Shown piece by piece: positions 34,530 through 45,474 of a stretch of 64,000 nucleotides of DNA. Position numbers and translations under genes: made by a program. Within the stretch, counting starts at the first letter, position 1. Every line of letters begins with the position of its first letter. Under the pieces are notes generated by a model, which saw only the letters and a program-made list of their open reading frames with translations, ran no database searches and was not told where the DNA came from. The DNA is from Desmodus rotundus (Eukaryota; Chordata; Mammalia; Chiroptera; Phyllostomidae), in the NCBI RefSeq assembly GCF_022682495.2, contig NC_071389.1, forward strand, positions 57,992,239 through 58,056,238, given 5' to 3'.

Positions 34530-34727
34530 AAGATCACATTTTCCAGCCTTGACTGCATGTGTGGTCATGTCGCTGAGTTTTGAGACAAAGGAATGAGAGA
34601 GGTAGTGGGTTCCACTACCGTGGGTTGCCCACAGTGACATCCTCTGTGCCTTTCTCCTGGGGCTGAGTGAGGTAGTGATAAACTCCATGGTGACTCTGGT
34701 AGTTCTTTATTAAAGATGTTAACAATG
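34530..34727 (+). mobile_element. Possible old MLT1-like fragment
   Basis: 'ttttccagccttgactgcatgtgtggtcatgtcgctgagtttt', then a short GC-richer part, resembles the middle of old MaLR LTRs. Weak. Confidence 0.35.
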
Positions 34728-35512
34728 TGTAGGGGAAGAAAAATAATAATTCCTCTACCATTCTAGATTCTTGGCCGAGACCCCCTCTGTAATAAAAAGA
34801 TAGATTAACAAGAGAAAATCAAACTTAATTAATAACAAAATTAATAACACTGGGTATACATCTCCTATATACATGGAAAATACCAAAGGAAACTGAGTAA
34901 GTCCCCCAAATGGCCCAAAACACCTTAAATAGCATCTCCAGCTCAAAGTAAAAAAAGATACTTGGAGAGAGAAAGCTCGTTATGGGAGACTGTCACACAA
35001 AGCACAGTGTACAAGGTATGTCGTTATGCAGATTAAGTCAACAGCCATTTTAGATGATGTGAGTTTCTAGGGATTTCCTCATCCTCTTTTCCTGGTACAA
35101 GGAGGGAGACAGCTTTACAAATTGAGGTTTTCTTTGTAAATATAAATGTCTCTTTCAGAAGGGTAATTTCTTCTTGATTGTCAGAGATTCCTTTTTTTAA
35201 AACATTTTATGTATTTATTTTTAAAGACTGTAAGGGAAGGAGAAAGAGGGAGAGAAATATCAATGTGTGGTTACCTCTCACATGCCCCCTACTGGGAACT
35301 TAGCCCGCAACCCAAGCACGTGCCCTGACTGGGAGTCAAGCCAGCAACCCTTTGGTTCTCAGGCTGGCACTCAATCCACTGAGCCGCACCAGCCAGGGCA
35401 ATTTTCAGAGATTCTTTAATGTCTGCTATTTTTTATAAATTCTCAGTTCAAGATAATTCATATGCAAAGAGGCATATTTTGGGGCGACATATTCTGCTCC
35501 CCTTCACTTGCA
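34728..35512 (-). mobile_element. ERV LTR, copy B (inverted), split by a Ves
   Basis: On the minus strand it starts near 35508 with TGAAGGGGAGCAGAATATGT and ends at 34728 with TCTTCCCCTACA. The ends agree with copy A at 31605-32096, as do inner parts such as 'CCCCAAAATATGCCTCTTTGCATATG' compared with 'CCCCAAGATGTGCTCCTCTGACATGTG'. Without the inserted Ves (35194-35416, including one target copy) it is about 560 bp. The 'gaccccctctgtaataaaaagatagattaac' part lies near the poly(A) region. Probably a solo LTR. Confidence 0.72.
35177..35417 (-). mobile_element. Ves SINE inserted in ERV LTR copy B
   Basis: The body is 35194-35399 on the minus strand: head GCCCTGGCTGGTGCGGCTCA, the GGGTTGCGGGCTAAGTTCCC block, CT-rich region and tail. 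Target duplications are ATTGTCAGAGATTCCTT (35177-35193) and ATTTTCAGAGATTCTTT (35401-35417), two differences in 17. The LTR sequence is continuous across them, so the Ves is the younger insertion. Confidence 0.95.
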
Positions 35513-35514
35513 TC

Positions 35515-36570
35515 CATGACTGGGAACTGAGTCCCTCCTTTAATGCTGCTACCACTTTGTTATCAATAAAGGAAGAGAGCAAATGGGATCAGACTTAAAT
35601 CTGGAAGTTACAGCTACAGGCTCCCCTGGGGTACCATTGTATCCTCTGCTAAAGGCACTTAATCCCTGAGCAATCCCCAAGTCGGCGGGAAGAATCTCCC
35701 TAGGGAACAACCCGTCCATTCCCCACAGGTTTCCGAGGGCAGAAAGAAAAAATAAAGGGATAATTCCTCTGCTGGGCACATGCACAGTAGAAGCCAAGAT
35801 GGCTCAGAGGGAGGTAAGCACATGCATGGTAGAAAAATTAATGATGCAGTAGAACTTTGGGACATGCACAGTAGAAGCCTGGATGGCACAAGAGCAGATC
35901 CTTCTACTAGGAAGCATGTGCAGGAGCCATAAATGGAAGGAGTCCAGCCTAGGAAAAGGATCAGATTGGATGAAGGCATGAAACCCTGGAAGATTTAGGA
36001 AAGGGATTGGATAGAAGGGCCCAGCATAAGCCCCAAAGAGCCGGGAAAGAAACTGGTTCATTTGAAAGAAAGCCGACTCTTTCCCAGGACTGAGATAAGA
36101 TAATCAAGTTTAACAAAGGCCTCTCTTGCCACACGAATTTGTTTGTTCACCCATTCGTTCATGTGCTCCCTCTCCATTAGAGTCACGTGGGCTGGCAGCC
36201 ATGGGGACCCAGGCTTGGGCTGGCTCCTTGTGCCGGCCTGGGTGTGTCAGCACAGCACCAGCCAGAGCACAGCTGGGAACAGAGACTAAGCCAGGTGGGG
36301 TCAGAGACTGAAATGGACTGAGTTTGGCATGGACTAAACTGAATTACGGCAGCTTCGGATGCCCTGTTGATGCCAGGTAATGGTACATCTCTGACTCCGT
36401 TCCTTCCTCTGGGCTTGGTGAAGGCAAGACTATACTTCTTCCACAGCAGGATGAAACTGAGCCACTTGGTTGTGGATGAGACACCGGGCACCTGGGTATA
36501 GTCTTTTGTTTCTATTCAAATAAATCTTAGCACTGTACCTCATCTTCCTACACATTGGTCCCTGAAATGC
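35515..36570 (+). mobile_element. Candidate long ERV LTR, unclassified
   Basis: A GC-richer block of about 1 kb in AT-rich surroundings. It contains repeated short units in its first half: CACATGCACAGTAGAAGCC near 35778, CACATGCATGGTAGAAA near 35819, and ACATGCACAGTAGAAGCC near 35862. A poly(A) signal in 'caaataaatcttagcactg' is near 36518, followed by a U5-like end. Promoter-side repeats followed by a late AATAAA are what a retroviral LTR shows. Open frames in it (36183-36491 minus and others) carry no viral or cellular domain that I recognise. The ends are uncertain. Confidence 0.42.
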
Positions 36571-36664
36571 TTTTCTCATGACACCATGGAAAAGCCCTGT
36601 TTCCACCAGCCACACTACCATGAACTCATTGTATTATAGGCCACATACTGAATTTAATGAAAGA

Positions 36665-36830
36665 GATGGGAGAATATTATATAAATAGCGCTGGACTAGG
36701 AATTAAAAGTTTTTACTTATTTTCATAATACTGTTACTTGCTAGCTAATGACATGAGCAAGTTACTTTTCCTAACTAGACCTCCTCCTATTTCTACTTCT
36801 ATATGGTGTGAATATTTTGATTAAATTTCT
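36665..36830 (+). mobile_element. Possible MIR remnant
   Basis: 'gttacttgctagctaatgacatgagcaagttacttttcctaactag' follows the sense MIR core order; the rest is diverged. Confidence 0.55.
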
Positions 36831-37199
36831 ATCATACCATAGTTATCGGTCTGTGATTGTATAATTCAAAAGGGCTCAAATGACTACATAGATTCATCTC
36901 TGTAAAGAATAAAATTAAGGAATATTAATTTTATATTCCTTATTATAATATTATATTGTTGAAATATTATACCATATGCTTTGTTTTTACTTGTATTTTC
37001 TCCAGGACTTTTGAAAGTTGAGCTCCATTGCTGATGCAATCCTGAGCTAGTACCTATTTACTGTCTCATTTATTACAATTCAAAAATGATTGTGTAATAT
37101 GGACAATTTTTAAAATTATTTTGAAATCAAATGCACCATGACAGTGAAAGATACAAAGTGAATGATAGAGAGTGTTAATCTCCAGGGCTAATTAGCAAA

Positions 37200-37385
37200 T
37201 TGGAAGCTTTGTTAAACGTACCCTCCTTCTGTGAACAAAAGAAGAATGTAGAAAACTATCTGGGTTTGAGCAAGTTGCTTAACCACTCAGAATCTTGTCT
37301 TCCACTGCAAATGGAAATTATCATTGGCCTCCTGCTGTTGTTACCAGGATTAAAGGAGATTAGAAATGTGCAAGTTTCTAGGTAA
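37200..37385 (+). mobile_element. MIR SINE
   Basis: 'gggtttgagcaagttgcttaaccactcagaatcttgtcttccactgcaaatggaaattatcattggcctcc' and 'ttaccaggattaaaggagattagaaatgtgcaag' match the MIR core and 3' half in the sense direction. Confidence 0.8.
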
Positions 37386-37759
37386 GCCTTTGCTATGCAG
37401 TAGCCTATTTGTACATGTGTTGGTTTACCCTCCACTTTACTGTACAGCATAGAAAAAGTATGTCGTGCAGAAGGCCCAGCTGGGGCCTGAAGCATGTAGG
37501 TTGTGGCAGAAAACGAAATAGCAATGTCATTGTAAAATTATTGTTAATCATGATGAATACTTTCTTGGGTTTACATTATTTATGTTTATGGAGAGAATGA
37601 AAATAACCACTTTTGTTATTTTTTTAATATTAAGCAACTGTTTGCTTTCAAATTTGTAAAGGTAATTGGCCTTATAATTATTATAGAATTTAACCCTCAA
37701 TATCAAACTTTTGAGGTAGGCTCCCCCTCCCTCTATTATTTAAATTAAAAAACAAGTCA

Positions 37760-37983
37760 GCCCTGACCAGCATGGCTCAGTTGGCTCAGCATCATCTCCT
37801 AAGGCATAGGTTGCTGGTTTGATTCCTAGTCAAGTCACATGCCTGAGCTGTGGGCCAGGTCCCCCACTGGGGTGCATGTAAGAGGCAACCAATTGATGTT
37901 TCTCTCACACATCAATGTTTCTCCCCTCCTCCTTCTTCCTCCCTTTCCTCTTCTCTAAAAATAAATAAAATACTTTTTTTTTT
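37760..37983 (+). mobile_element. Ves SINE
   Basis: Head GCCCTGACCAGCATGGCTCA, B-box region GGTTTGATTCCTAG, CTGTGGGCCAGGTCCCCCAC, a duplicated 'atgtttctctca' / 'atcaatgtttctc' stretch, CT-rich region and AAAATAAATAAAATAC tail. A short possible target duplication AAGTCA lies at 37754 and 37985. The doubled segment marks a different Ves subfamily from the copy at 23.6 kb. Confidence 0.93.
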
Positions 37984-37990
37984 AAAGTCA

Positions 37991-39349
37991 GCCACAATCA
38001 TGTGATCAAACTATCTATTGAACTAAATGTGGGGAAAAAAAAATCCACATATAGAGCCAAACCCAAATTTGTCTGGCTCAAAAGGCCAATTTCTTTTTAC
38101 TACATTACATTAACCTTTAGTAATAAAGTCTACAACACCTCCAAATCGTTATGCTTTAATTCACCAGCTCTTACTGTACTTGTAATTCCTGTTAAGTGAG
38201 TTCATATATTAAGACTCAGAAAAACAAATCCCAGAGTGGGGATGTGGGGGTAATACAGCAACTCATGGGCTTACTAATCCTCTCTAAGTGGTGTTTGCAT
38301 TGCGACGGACACAATGACCCAAAATATTTAAATGTGCATATTTATCATCAGAAAGTATGGAGAAAATGGGAGTACTCTGATATGTGGTTAAGTTAAATAG
38401 ATCATGTTCAGCACAGAGAACAAGCAAGAGAAACTTTGTTGTGACAGTTCCTCTGCATGACGTCATTTGGTTCTTGTTAGTAAAAACCTGTAAATGACAT
38501 CTGTTTATCCATTTGTGAACAATACACACTCAGATTTTGTACCAAGTTTCTCTGCAAAGTCCCCTGAAGGAAAACTCCTTGTAAGTGATGATGTGTCAAA
38601 AGTCACAAAAATCTGTTAAAATTCTACTTCCACTGAGAAAATAGTGTACTTGATGGACATGTGGATGAAATGTATTAAATCCAGATGAGAGTGGTATTTT
38701 TGTCTCCATTAGCAACAAACACCCAAGAGAATGAAATGTTTAACTTAAAGAAAAGATTGTTTGTGATCAGAATGGCAATTTCCTTGAGAGAAGCCAAAAT
38801 GCAGACAACTCTACTAACCTGAATGTGCTTCAGAATTTTAGGTCCCACCATCCTCCTGCAGCATTAAATGTTCACGAGTAGATGACTTCAGAAACTGTTT
38901 TACTATTATGTTTGGAAACAATTTCTTCATTTTTTCACAATGCTCTTTCAAGAACTGTCACTCATAAAACTTGTAAAAATTGTCATCAAAACTCCAAATT
39001 AACCCTGTTTTTTATCATAGGTATTTTTTGAAATACTCTTGTATCTTTGGCTCACTTCAGCAGAGTTCCTATTTATGCACCATTTGTGTGTCAAAGGGCT
39101 CCATATTCATATCAGGAAAAGCTCCCATATGCTTATTCATTGTATGCATCTACTAGGAGACCCGGTAAAAATTGTGGGTATGCATCAGAACTGCAATGGG
39201 TGTGTGCATGTATTGTACATTTATATCAAATCCTGGAGATATTTTGATTTACAACTTCTGGAAAAAGTAAACTAAAAGGAACAATAATATTATGAGATAA
39301 ATATGTAATAGTTTTTTCAGTTATTATTTGCTGTTGGGAGAAAAAAGTT
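37991..39349. other. No gene or recognised repeat
   Basis: About 1.35 kb of AT-rich DNA with no transposon that I can name and no convincing coding frame. Confidence 0.5.
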
Positions 39350-39690
39350 TAAAGCTTGAGGCTATTAACAATTTTATTTGCTCACAATTCCACAAATCAG
39401 CAATTTGGGCTTGGCCTAGCTGAAAATTTTTCTGTTGGTCTCGCCTGAGATGACTCATGAGGCTTCCATCATTAGACAGCCGAACTAGAGAGAATGATCT
39501 GGCTAAGATCAACTCAGGTGTCTAGTGGTTGGTGCTGGCTATGGGCAAAGGAGCTAAAACAGAACAACTCCCGAAGTGCGTGGGTTTTCCAAACCTCTGT
39601 TTTCCTCATTCTTGCTAATTGGTAAATTTTGACCAGTGGCTAAGGCTTGGTCACATTGCAAAGGGACATTCAAACAGTGACAATTTGTCC
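39350..39690 (-). mobile_element. Old MLT1-like LTR, minus strand
   Basis: Plus strand: 'tgaggctattaacaattttatttgctcacaattccacaaatcagcaatttgggcttggcctagctg', 'ctgttggtctcgcctgagatgactcatgaggctt', 'tctagtggttggtgctggctatgggc' and finally 'ggtcacattgcaaagggacattcaaacag'. This is the reverse of an old MaLR LTR. The 62-codon minus frame is incidental. Confidence 0.65.
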
Positions 39691-40278
39691 TCCAGTCACA
39701 AAGCATTCACATTTCCCCTGTATGCCAAATATCCTCAACCCGGTCCAAAGAGTGATTTTTCTTTTTATTCTGTTGTACTTTGTGATTGGTGCTGCCAACC
39801 TCAATGTCTTCAGGACTCACTTTTCCTTTATTGCAGTAACCCAGGCTCTGTGCTTCCCAATGCTTTTTTGTTACAGTTCTCTTAACTCACATCTCTCTGC
39901 ACTGCTCTTACTTTGGCATAATTTTTCAATCTCTCCTGACTCTTGTTATCTGTCATCTGAAATTCTCTAGGAACTCTTACGTATCCCACTCTCCGGTAGT
40001 AGGATAGAAGTTACGCTGCAATTGTTATCTTAGAAAAAAAACAGATTAATGTGGCTATTTCTTCTGTTTTTTTAATACATTTTTTTCTTTTCTCAATAAT
40101 GATAAGGTAAAGAATAGAAAATTCATATTTAATATGTAAAATGCCTTCCTCACATTTAGACAGTCACTAAAAATGAAACAAATAAGACCAACTTATAAAT
40201 TTAACTTAGTACCAAATATGTCTGGATTACACTAGTATTCAAGACTGTACCCACAGATGTGCATAACCCCTTATAATC
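39691..40278. other. No gene seen
   Basis: The overlapping plus frames at 39619-39885 and 39647-39970 (88 and 107 codons) have no domain match that I can see and no exon-like borders. Confidence 0.45.
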
Positions 40279-40468
40279 AAAAATAAATATTTATTGAATT
40301 TAGAGGAAGGGAGAGAGAGAGGAAGAGAGAGGAAAAGTGATTTGTTGTTCCACTTATTTATGCATCCTTTGGTTGCTTCTTGTATGTGCCCTGATCAGAA
40401 CAGCTTGTATGTGCCACCTTGGACTATAGGGATGAAGCGCTAACCACCTGAGCTACCCAGCCAGTGCT
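40279..40468 (-). mobile_element. Old, divergent Ves-related SINE, minus strand
   Basis: The reverse complement starts AGCACTGGCTGGGTAGCTCA, a tRNA-like head, and goes through 'ggttagcgcttcatccctatagtcc'. It then has a 'aaccaaaggatgcataaataagtgg' stretch unlike standard Ves, and ends in a CT-rich part and A-rich tail. It belongs to an older tRNA-SINE subfamily. Confidence 0.8.
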
Positions 40469-41667
40469 GATGAGCCCTCAGTTTTTACTGTCTCAGTTTT
40501 TACATGTCTGGTATCTGAGAGTATCAGTTGATCCTTGATAAACTCCATTACTTAAGTCTTCTATCCTGGGCTCTTGAAATAATTCAGATGTGTTTATGCA
40601 AGTGCTCAGACAAGACCAAACATATAGAAAATATCATCCCAAAGGACACCCACTTGAATTCGTCACAGACTCCGCTGTTCCAGGTTGCATCCTTTCTCTT
40701 AGAATGACTGCAAGAAAAAAATTAATGAAAATAGAGCAGTTTTACTAAAAATTCAGGTAAGGCTCAAGATGTATCTGAGTCTGAAGTAGCCAGAATCTGT
40801 GTTTGAATACAAGATTGATCAATGGGGGAGTATTTGTGAGTGGCTTCCTGGCTCTCTAAGCAGAGGTGGATCCTCTTCTGAGTCATATACTTCCAAGACC
40901 ATGGCGTGGGCTCTATAAGCATATGTTCTCATGCTCATAAATTTTTCCTAAGTGCTGTGTAATCACAACTTTATATCTTGGTTATCCTCTTGCACTCCAA
41001 TATCCCCTTAGTCTTACTTCATCTCTTGTCTGGTGGCTTTAGGGTGGTACAAGTATAGATAGTAAAGACAAGGAAAGGTATGAATTGTTTCAGTTGGGTT
41101 TGGTGCTTTGTAGTCTCTTCTGTTTATAGTTCAATGATTGCTTGCTACCAACCCAGATGGAGGATGGCTTCTAAACCACCAGTACTGACACATGGGATCG
41201 TGACTAATACTGCAGGTCCAGAAGTTAGAGAGTGGTGTGAACGTATCCTATGACATCTGGCATCAGCAGTCAGTGGCTAACAGTTAATGAATTCACTTTT
41301 AAAAACTAACATCAGTTATTGAACAAATACTCTTGAATTCTCTGATATCTTTAGTTCATATATAAAAGAATCTGGAGAGATATTTTTCCAAATTTCAAAA
41401 TAATCTTAAAAATATATTTGATATCACCAGTAATAAGATATAAAGCTGAAATTTTTTCTCTAAAAGTAGCAATAATAAAATATTTCAATCAACAAGGATT
41501 GGATAGTTGAGAAAAGACTGAATTATTAGTACTTCTAAGTAAAATGATAGCATAATGTTGTCATGTGAAGAGGTAATCAAAGAATATACAGCCAAATGTA
41601 GGAGAAAAATATAGGTAAAATGTATAACAAATGTCTCAGGCAACTTATAAATTTAAAAATATTGCTA
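40469..41667. other. No gene seen
   Basis: AT-rich, unassigned. Confidence 0.5.
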
Positions 41668-41853
41668 GTGACCAGAGGGGAGGTGGGAGGGGCATAACGG
41701 GGAAAGAAGGGGAAGGGTTAAGTCAAGGAACATGTACAAAGGACCCATGGACAAGGACAACGGGGGAAGATTGAGCATGGGAGAGGAGGGGTGGGCAGGG
41801 CAGGGGAAATGGGGGACAACTACAATTAAACAACAATAAAAAATATATTGCTA
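41655..41853 (+). mobile_element. Very short L1 3' end with target duplications
   Basis: Only about 170 bp of L1 3'UTR (41668-41838): a G-rich strand with 'accagaggggaggtgggagggg', 'gaagattgagcatgggagaggaggg' and 'gacaactacaattaaacaacaataaaa'. Flanks AAAAATATTGCTA (41655-41667) and AAAAATATATTGCTA (41839-41853) form the target duplication, with a 2-bp length difference. An extreme 5' truncation. Confidence 0.88.
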
Positions 41854-42934
41854 TTTCCTTGGATTTTGTGATATTTGTGATTAGCTTTTTAAAAAATTGG
41901 AGTTGTTATTATTTCTTTTCCAATTTCATATATAATTTTTACCATGATTGTATTTTCTTTTAAAGAGGGTCCCACAGGTCACCTAAGCTTCAGACCCTGC
42001 AAAACATGGATCTGCCTCTGACACTAGGGTACAGAGGTTGGATTAGATGAATAGAGAGACAGACAGACATCTAGAAAAAATGAACATCTCTCTCTGTAGT
42101 TCACTTCAGCTTTTAGGAAATAGAATTAATGAAGGCAGACAACACCCAAACCATACAGGACTTTATGGATTAAAATCAATATTTCAGTGCACCAGCTTGC
42201 ACTTAGGAGCTAACTAAGAGCCATGGCCAAACATACAGGTGACTCACATAAATAAAGCAAACCTCCTAATGGAGCACATGTCAAAAATTAAGACACCAGC
42301 ACCAACATCGCATTTAAGAAAATTAACTGAAGAAGCCAATCCCCTTTGTAGACACGGTGTGTTCTCAGAAAAACCTTGGAACACATTAACAGGAGAGCTG
42401 TTCCCCCCTTTCCCATAATTAGCTCTCTGAGCTTTTGGTGAAGAGGAGAGAAATTTAGGAGCCATTTAAATTTGGAGGGTATGAGTCTGAAGATAGATTT
42501 ATGATCAGGTAAAAAACATCACAATCAGAATGTTACTACTATTTTGATAATAAAAGTTCTGTTCATTAAAATAGAAACGCTGGGTGGCTGTTTTGCTGTT
42601 TTTACTCAGCCCTTTAAGGTCTGTGTTACCACTGACCTCGTGTTTCACTCAGCTGGCCTAGTGGTCTCTCACATTTTCAGGGGCTTCCAACCTGTTCTGA
42701 AACAACATGCTTTTGGACGAAGCCCCATTTGCAAAGACGTGCCTGAGAAGACTTTCTTTAATCTTCCTGCACAAGAAAAGTTCAGTTGCTACTACATTTT
42801 TAATGTAAAAACAAAGACTTTTGTTCTTTTTAAATAAATAATTCTCTGAAATGGAATTTCCTAAAATTATAACCGCACCGTGTAAGATTTAAAAAGCTCT
42901 GACGATAACAAACCTGCATTTGCACGCCGGCATT

Positions 42935-43080
42935 GCCCTTCCCAGGTGCCAGGCGTCTGTGCTGGTGGCCGCGCCTCTCTGAGCCTCCTCGGGCTCACCC
43001 AGAAAATGAATCGTGTCAGGGAGCCTCAATCCGAGGGCTGTGGTGGGGGTTACATGTGGTCCCAGGTGAGAATGCTTTAT
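42935..43080 (+). mobile_element. Possible MIR in a CpG-rich patch
   Basis: 'cctctctgagcctcctcgggctcacccagaaaatgaatcgtgtcagg', then 'ggctgtggtgggggttacatgtgg', can be laid on the sense MIR core and 3' half. The sequence is unusually GC-rich with several CpGs, so the call is weak. Confidence 0.4.
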
Positions 43081-43286
43081 TACAAGGCGTTTATGAGATA
43101 ATTCAAGGCGTTGTGAATTTCTTTTCAACTTTATATTGTTAAAATTAAAGTTACCTTGCTGCTAATGTGCTGGTTCCAAAATTTGGGGGAAAAGTTGCTA
43201 AGGAACTAGGGTGAGTGACTAACATGATATTGAAAACACAACAAACAGAAGCAAAGTACAATACCTGCTAACTCAATTGAGTTCGT

Positions 43287-43373
43287 GATATGTTATATAA
43301 TAAAATATGTATATATTATATATAGAATTTGTAATATATACTCTATGAATTATATGTAATATATTATATATAA
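43287..43373. repeat. AT-rich low-complexity tract
   Basis: Irregular TATA/ATAT repeats (tgttatataataaaatatgt...taatatattatatataat) containing several short self-complementary parts. Confidence 0.85.
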
Positions 43374-44009
43374 TTGCCCCTATGATAGAGTTTTATGTTC
43401 CTGAGTCAAGTAAGTGTTTTTCTGAGTTAATGGTAGTTAAGATAATTCAGAGTAATAAGCAACACCTATATTTTATGCTTTTAATACATTTTGCAAGAAA
43501 ATGTACAATTCATTCTATTTCATTCTGTTAAGTTGTATTTGGGGAGTGGGGGTTGCAGTTCAGATTATTTCAATAAAGAAACGATTGCCATATCCTATTA
43601 CCAAGGACTCGAAAACCAATTCTGTGACTCAGAATACATCACACACCCACACACACATTATATTTCTATTTTTTTCCCCTTAGAGAGACAAAGAAGAGGC
43701 TTCAAACTTTGCAGGTGGTAGGAGAAATGACAGTGTACTAGTATTTGCTTTAATTGTTCTCTTAGACTATTTTTAGTAATCATGATTTTATCTTTCTTTT
43801 CATTAAAGAAAGCAATGTAAAGGAGTTGTTACTATCCAATTGTAATTGGTATGTTTAATGTAATTTATTGATATTACATCTGAACCTTTTTAAGAAATTT
43901 TAGCAATTTTAAATAGTAATATTCTAAAAGTCCTAAATTTGATAAAGTTCTATATTCCCAACTGATAGTGTCAATAGCTACATAACAAGAATAGTTAGTG
44001 TGCTGAAGC

Positions 44010-44160
44010 ATTGGCCTAAGTATTTTATTTTATTATCATCTTTATTTCTATAAAAAGTCTTATGATATGTCACTTTTAACATTTTATGAATGAGAAAACT
44101 AAAACTAAGAGGAGATAAATCCCTTGCCATGGGAAATTGCTAGGAATCGATCAACTTATA
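44010..44160 (-). mobile_element. MIR remnant, minus strand
   Basis: 'tattatcatctttatttctataaaaagtcttatgatatgtcacttttaacattttatgaatgagaaaactaaaactaagagg' then 'cccttgccatgggaaattgctagg' follow the antisense MIR core. Confidence 0.6.
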
Positions 44161-44704
44161 ATTTCCCTATGATTTTAATACTTTTATTATCCCCAAATCT
44201 CCATGAAAAAAAAAATCCCAGTGAGTTTGAAATGTACTGAAAAGTGCCAGAAGTGTGCCTATCAAAGCCCACTTTATGTATCACTATGTTCTCTGTAAGA
44301 TGCCTTCTTCACACAGATAGGAGAGGAACGAATACAGCATAAACTGGAAGATGCTATAGTTTTCCCATAAGAAGTCTCACATTTGGAGCCTTTGAGCTAA
44401 GATATTGTTTAAAGGCAAGTGGTAGGTGGTTTATCCATTAAGTTATTTTCACCTAATCCATGACACAGTGAGGGCCACCCTGGGTCCTCCTGGGAAGGAA
44501 CTAAGGAAGAGACACAGAAGGCTATTGGTAGGAAGGGAAAATCTTACCCTAAAGGGACAATTTAACTGAAGCAAAACAGTCAAGCTGTGAAACCAACTTT
44601 GTGACAAAATAGAAAAAGAACAAGCTTAATGTACTTTAGAAAAATTAAAAATGACTAACACACAGAGAACAGGATCTTAGCTTTAAGTGCATTAACATAA
44701 ACCT

Positions 44705-44824
44705 CAGTTGGCAAAGGTAAGTTCACAGTTGTTTGTATGGAAAAATAATCAATAAATAATAATACAAGAATAAACTCTCTGTTTCACATACTCACAACTG
44801 TAAACCCACGTTTGCCCATCCCTG
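44705..44824 (+). mobile_element. Mariner-like MITE, copy 1
   Basis: A 120-bp element beginning CAGTTGGCAAAGGTAAGTTC and ending CGTTTGCCCATCCCTG. Its ends are inverted repeats over about 28 bp around the shared core ACAGTTGT/ACAACTGT. The inside (AATAATACAAGAATAAACTC, then TGTTTCACATACTC) recurs in reverse at 50252-50381. It has no coding capacity. The short length, CAG...CTG ends and AT-rich inside fit a Tc1/mariner derivative. Confidence 0.82.
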
Positions 44825-45474
44825 TTTATTCACTTTGGGAGAGATCAATGAATTTTATAAAGCAAAGTATGTCTAGACTTTCTGTTGTATGCAATTTTCC
44901 AAATAGTAACACTTTCATTATCACTTTGGCACTGTTATTTCTTTCAATTTGATTAAATGGCTTGGAGATAGAGCAGATTTTCCAAAAATTGCATAGATTT
45001 TGTTTAAAGCCACCTGTATGCTTGATGTGAGATGTGTAAGCTAGCACAGTTAATAGTCGTCTACTAAGTGCAATAGTTATCTCTTCATATGCAAAGTAGA
45101 TGAGCTCCGGAAAGGCAGTCTTTACAGTAATATTCATGCATTAAACAAATCTATAGTAAGACACAAAGTATCTGCATTCCCCAGAAATGTTCCAGGGGAA
45201 AAAAGGAGTGGGAAGTTAGCTATTGCATTAACAAGCATTGTTGCGGCTCATCTTAGGTACATTTTGTTGACACTTTTGAAGGGTCATAATAATCTTTCCC
45301 ATGAGAACACAAACTGTCTTCTACACCAATGAGAAACAGACATATCTGCTCTGCTTCAGAATTCATTTTACTGATTCTGAGAGTCTCAAATTTTTGTTAC
45401 TACTCTCACTCAGGCTTTGACCCTATCTCAGGATCCCCAAATAGGAAACTTATGAAGACTTTTGGAATCCTATG
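44825..45474. other. No gene seen
   Basis: AT-rich. The 103-codon minus frame at 44826-45137 shows no recognised domain. Confidence 0.45.

Larger units (their letters stand above)
36571..37759. other. Unique sequence with two MIRs
   Basis: AT-rich. Apart from the MIR copies listed at 36665 and 37200, nothing is recognised. Confidence 0.5.
41854..44704. other. About 2.8 kb, mostly unassigned
   Basis: Holds a possible MIR with a GC-rich patch (42935-43080), an AT dinucleotide-rich tract (43287-43373) and a diverged MIR (44010-44160). The 97-codon frame at 42544-42837 has no recognisable domain. Confidence 0.45.

Noticed and set aside
31605..35512. A provirus bounded by two LTRs
   Set aside because: The two similar LTRs are in opposite orientation and no gag, pro or pol sequence can be read between them.
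35549..36621. Overlapping cysteine- and proline-rich minus frames
   Set aside because: They fall in the candidate LTR. No signal peptide plus domain layout or family match could be recognised.
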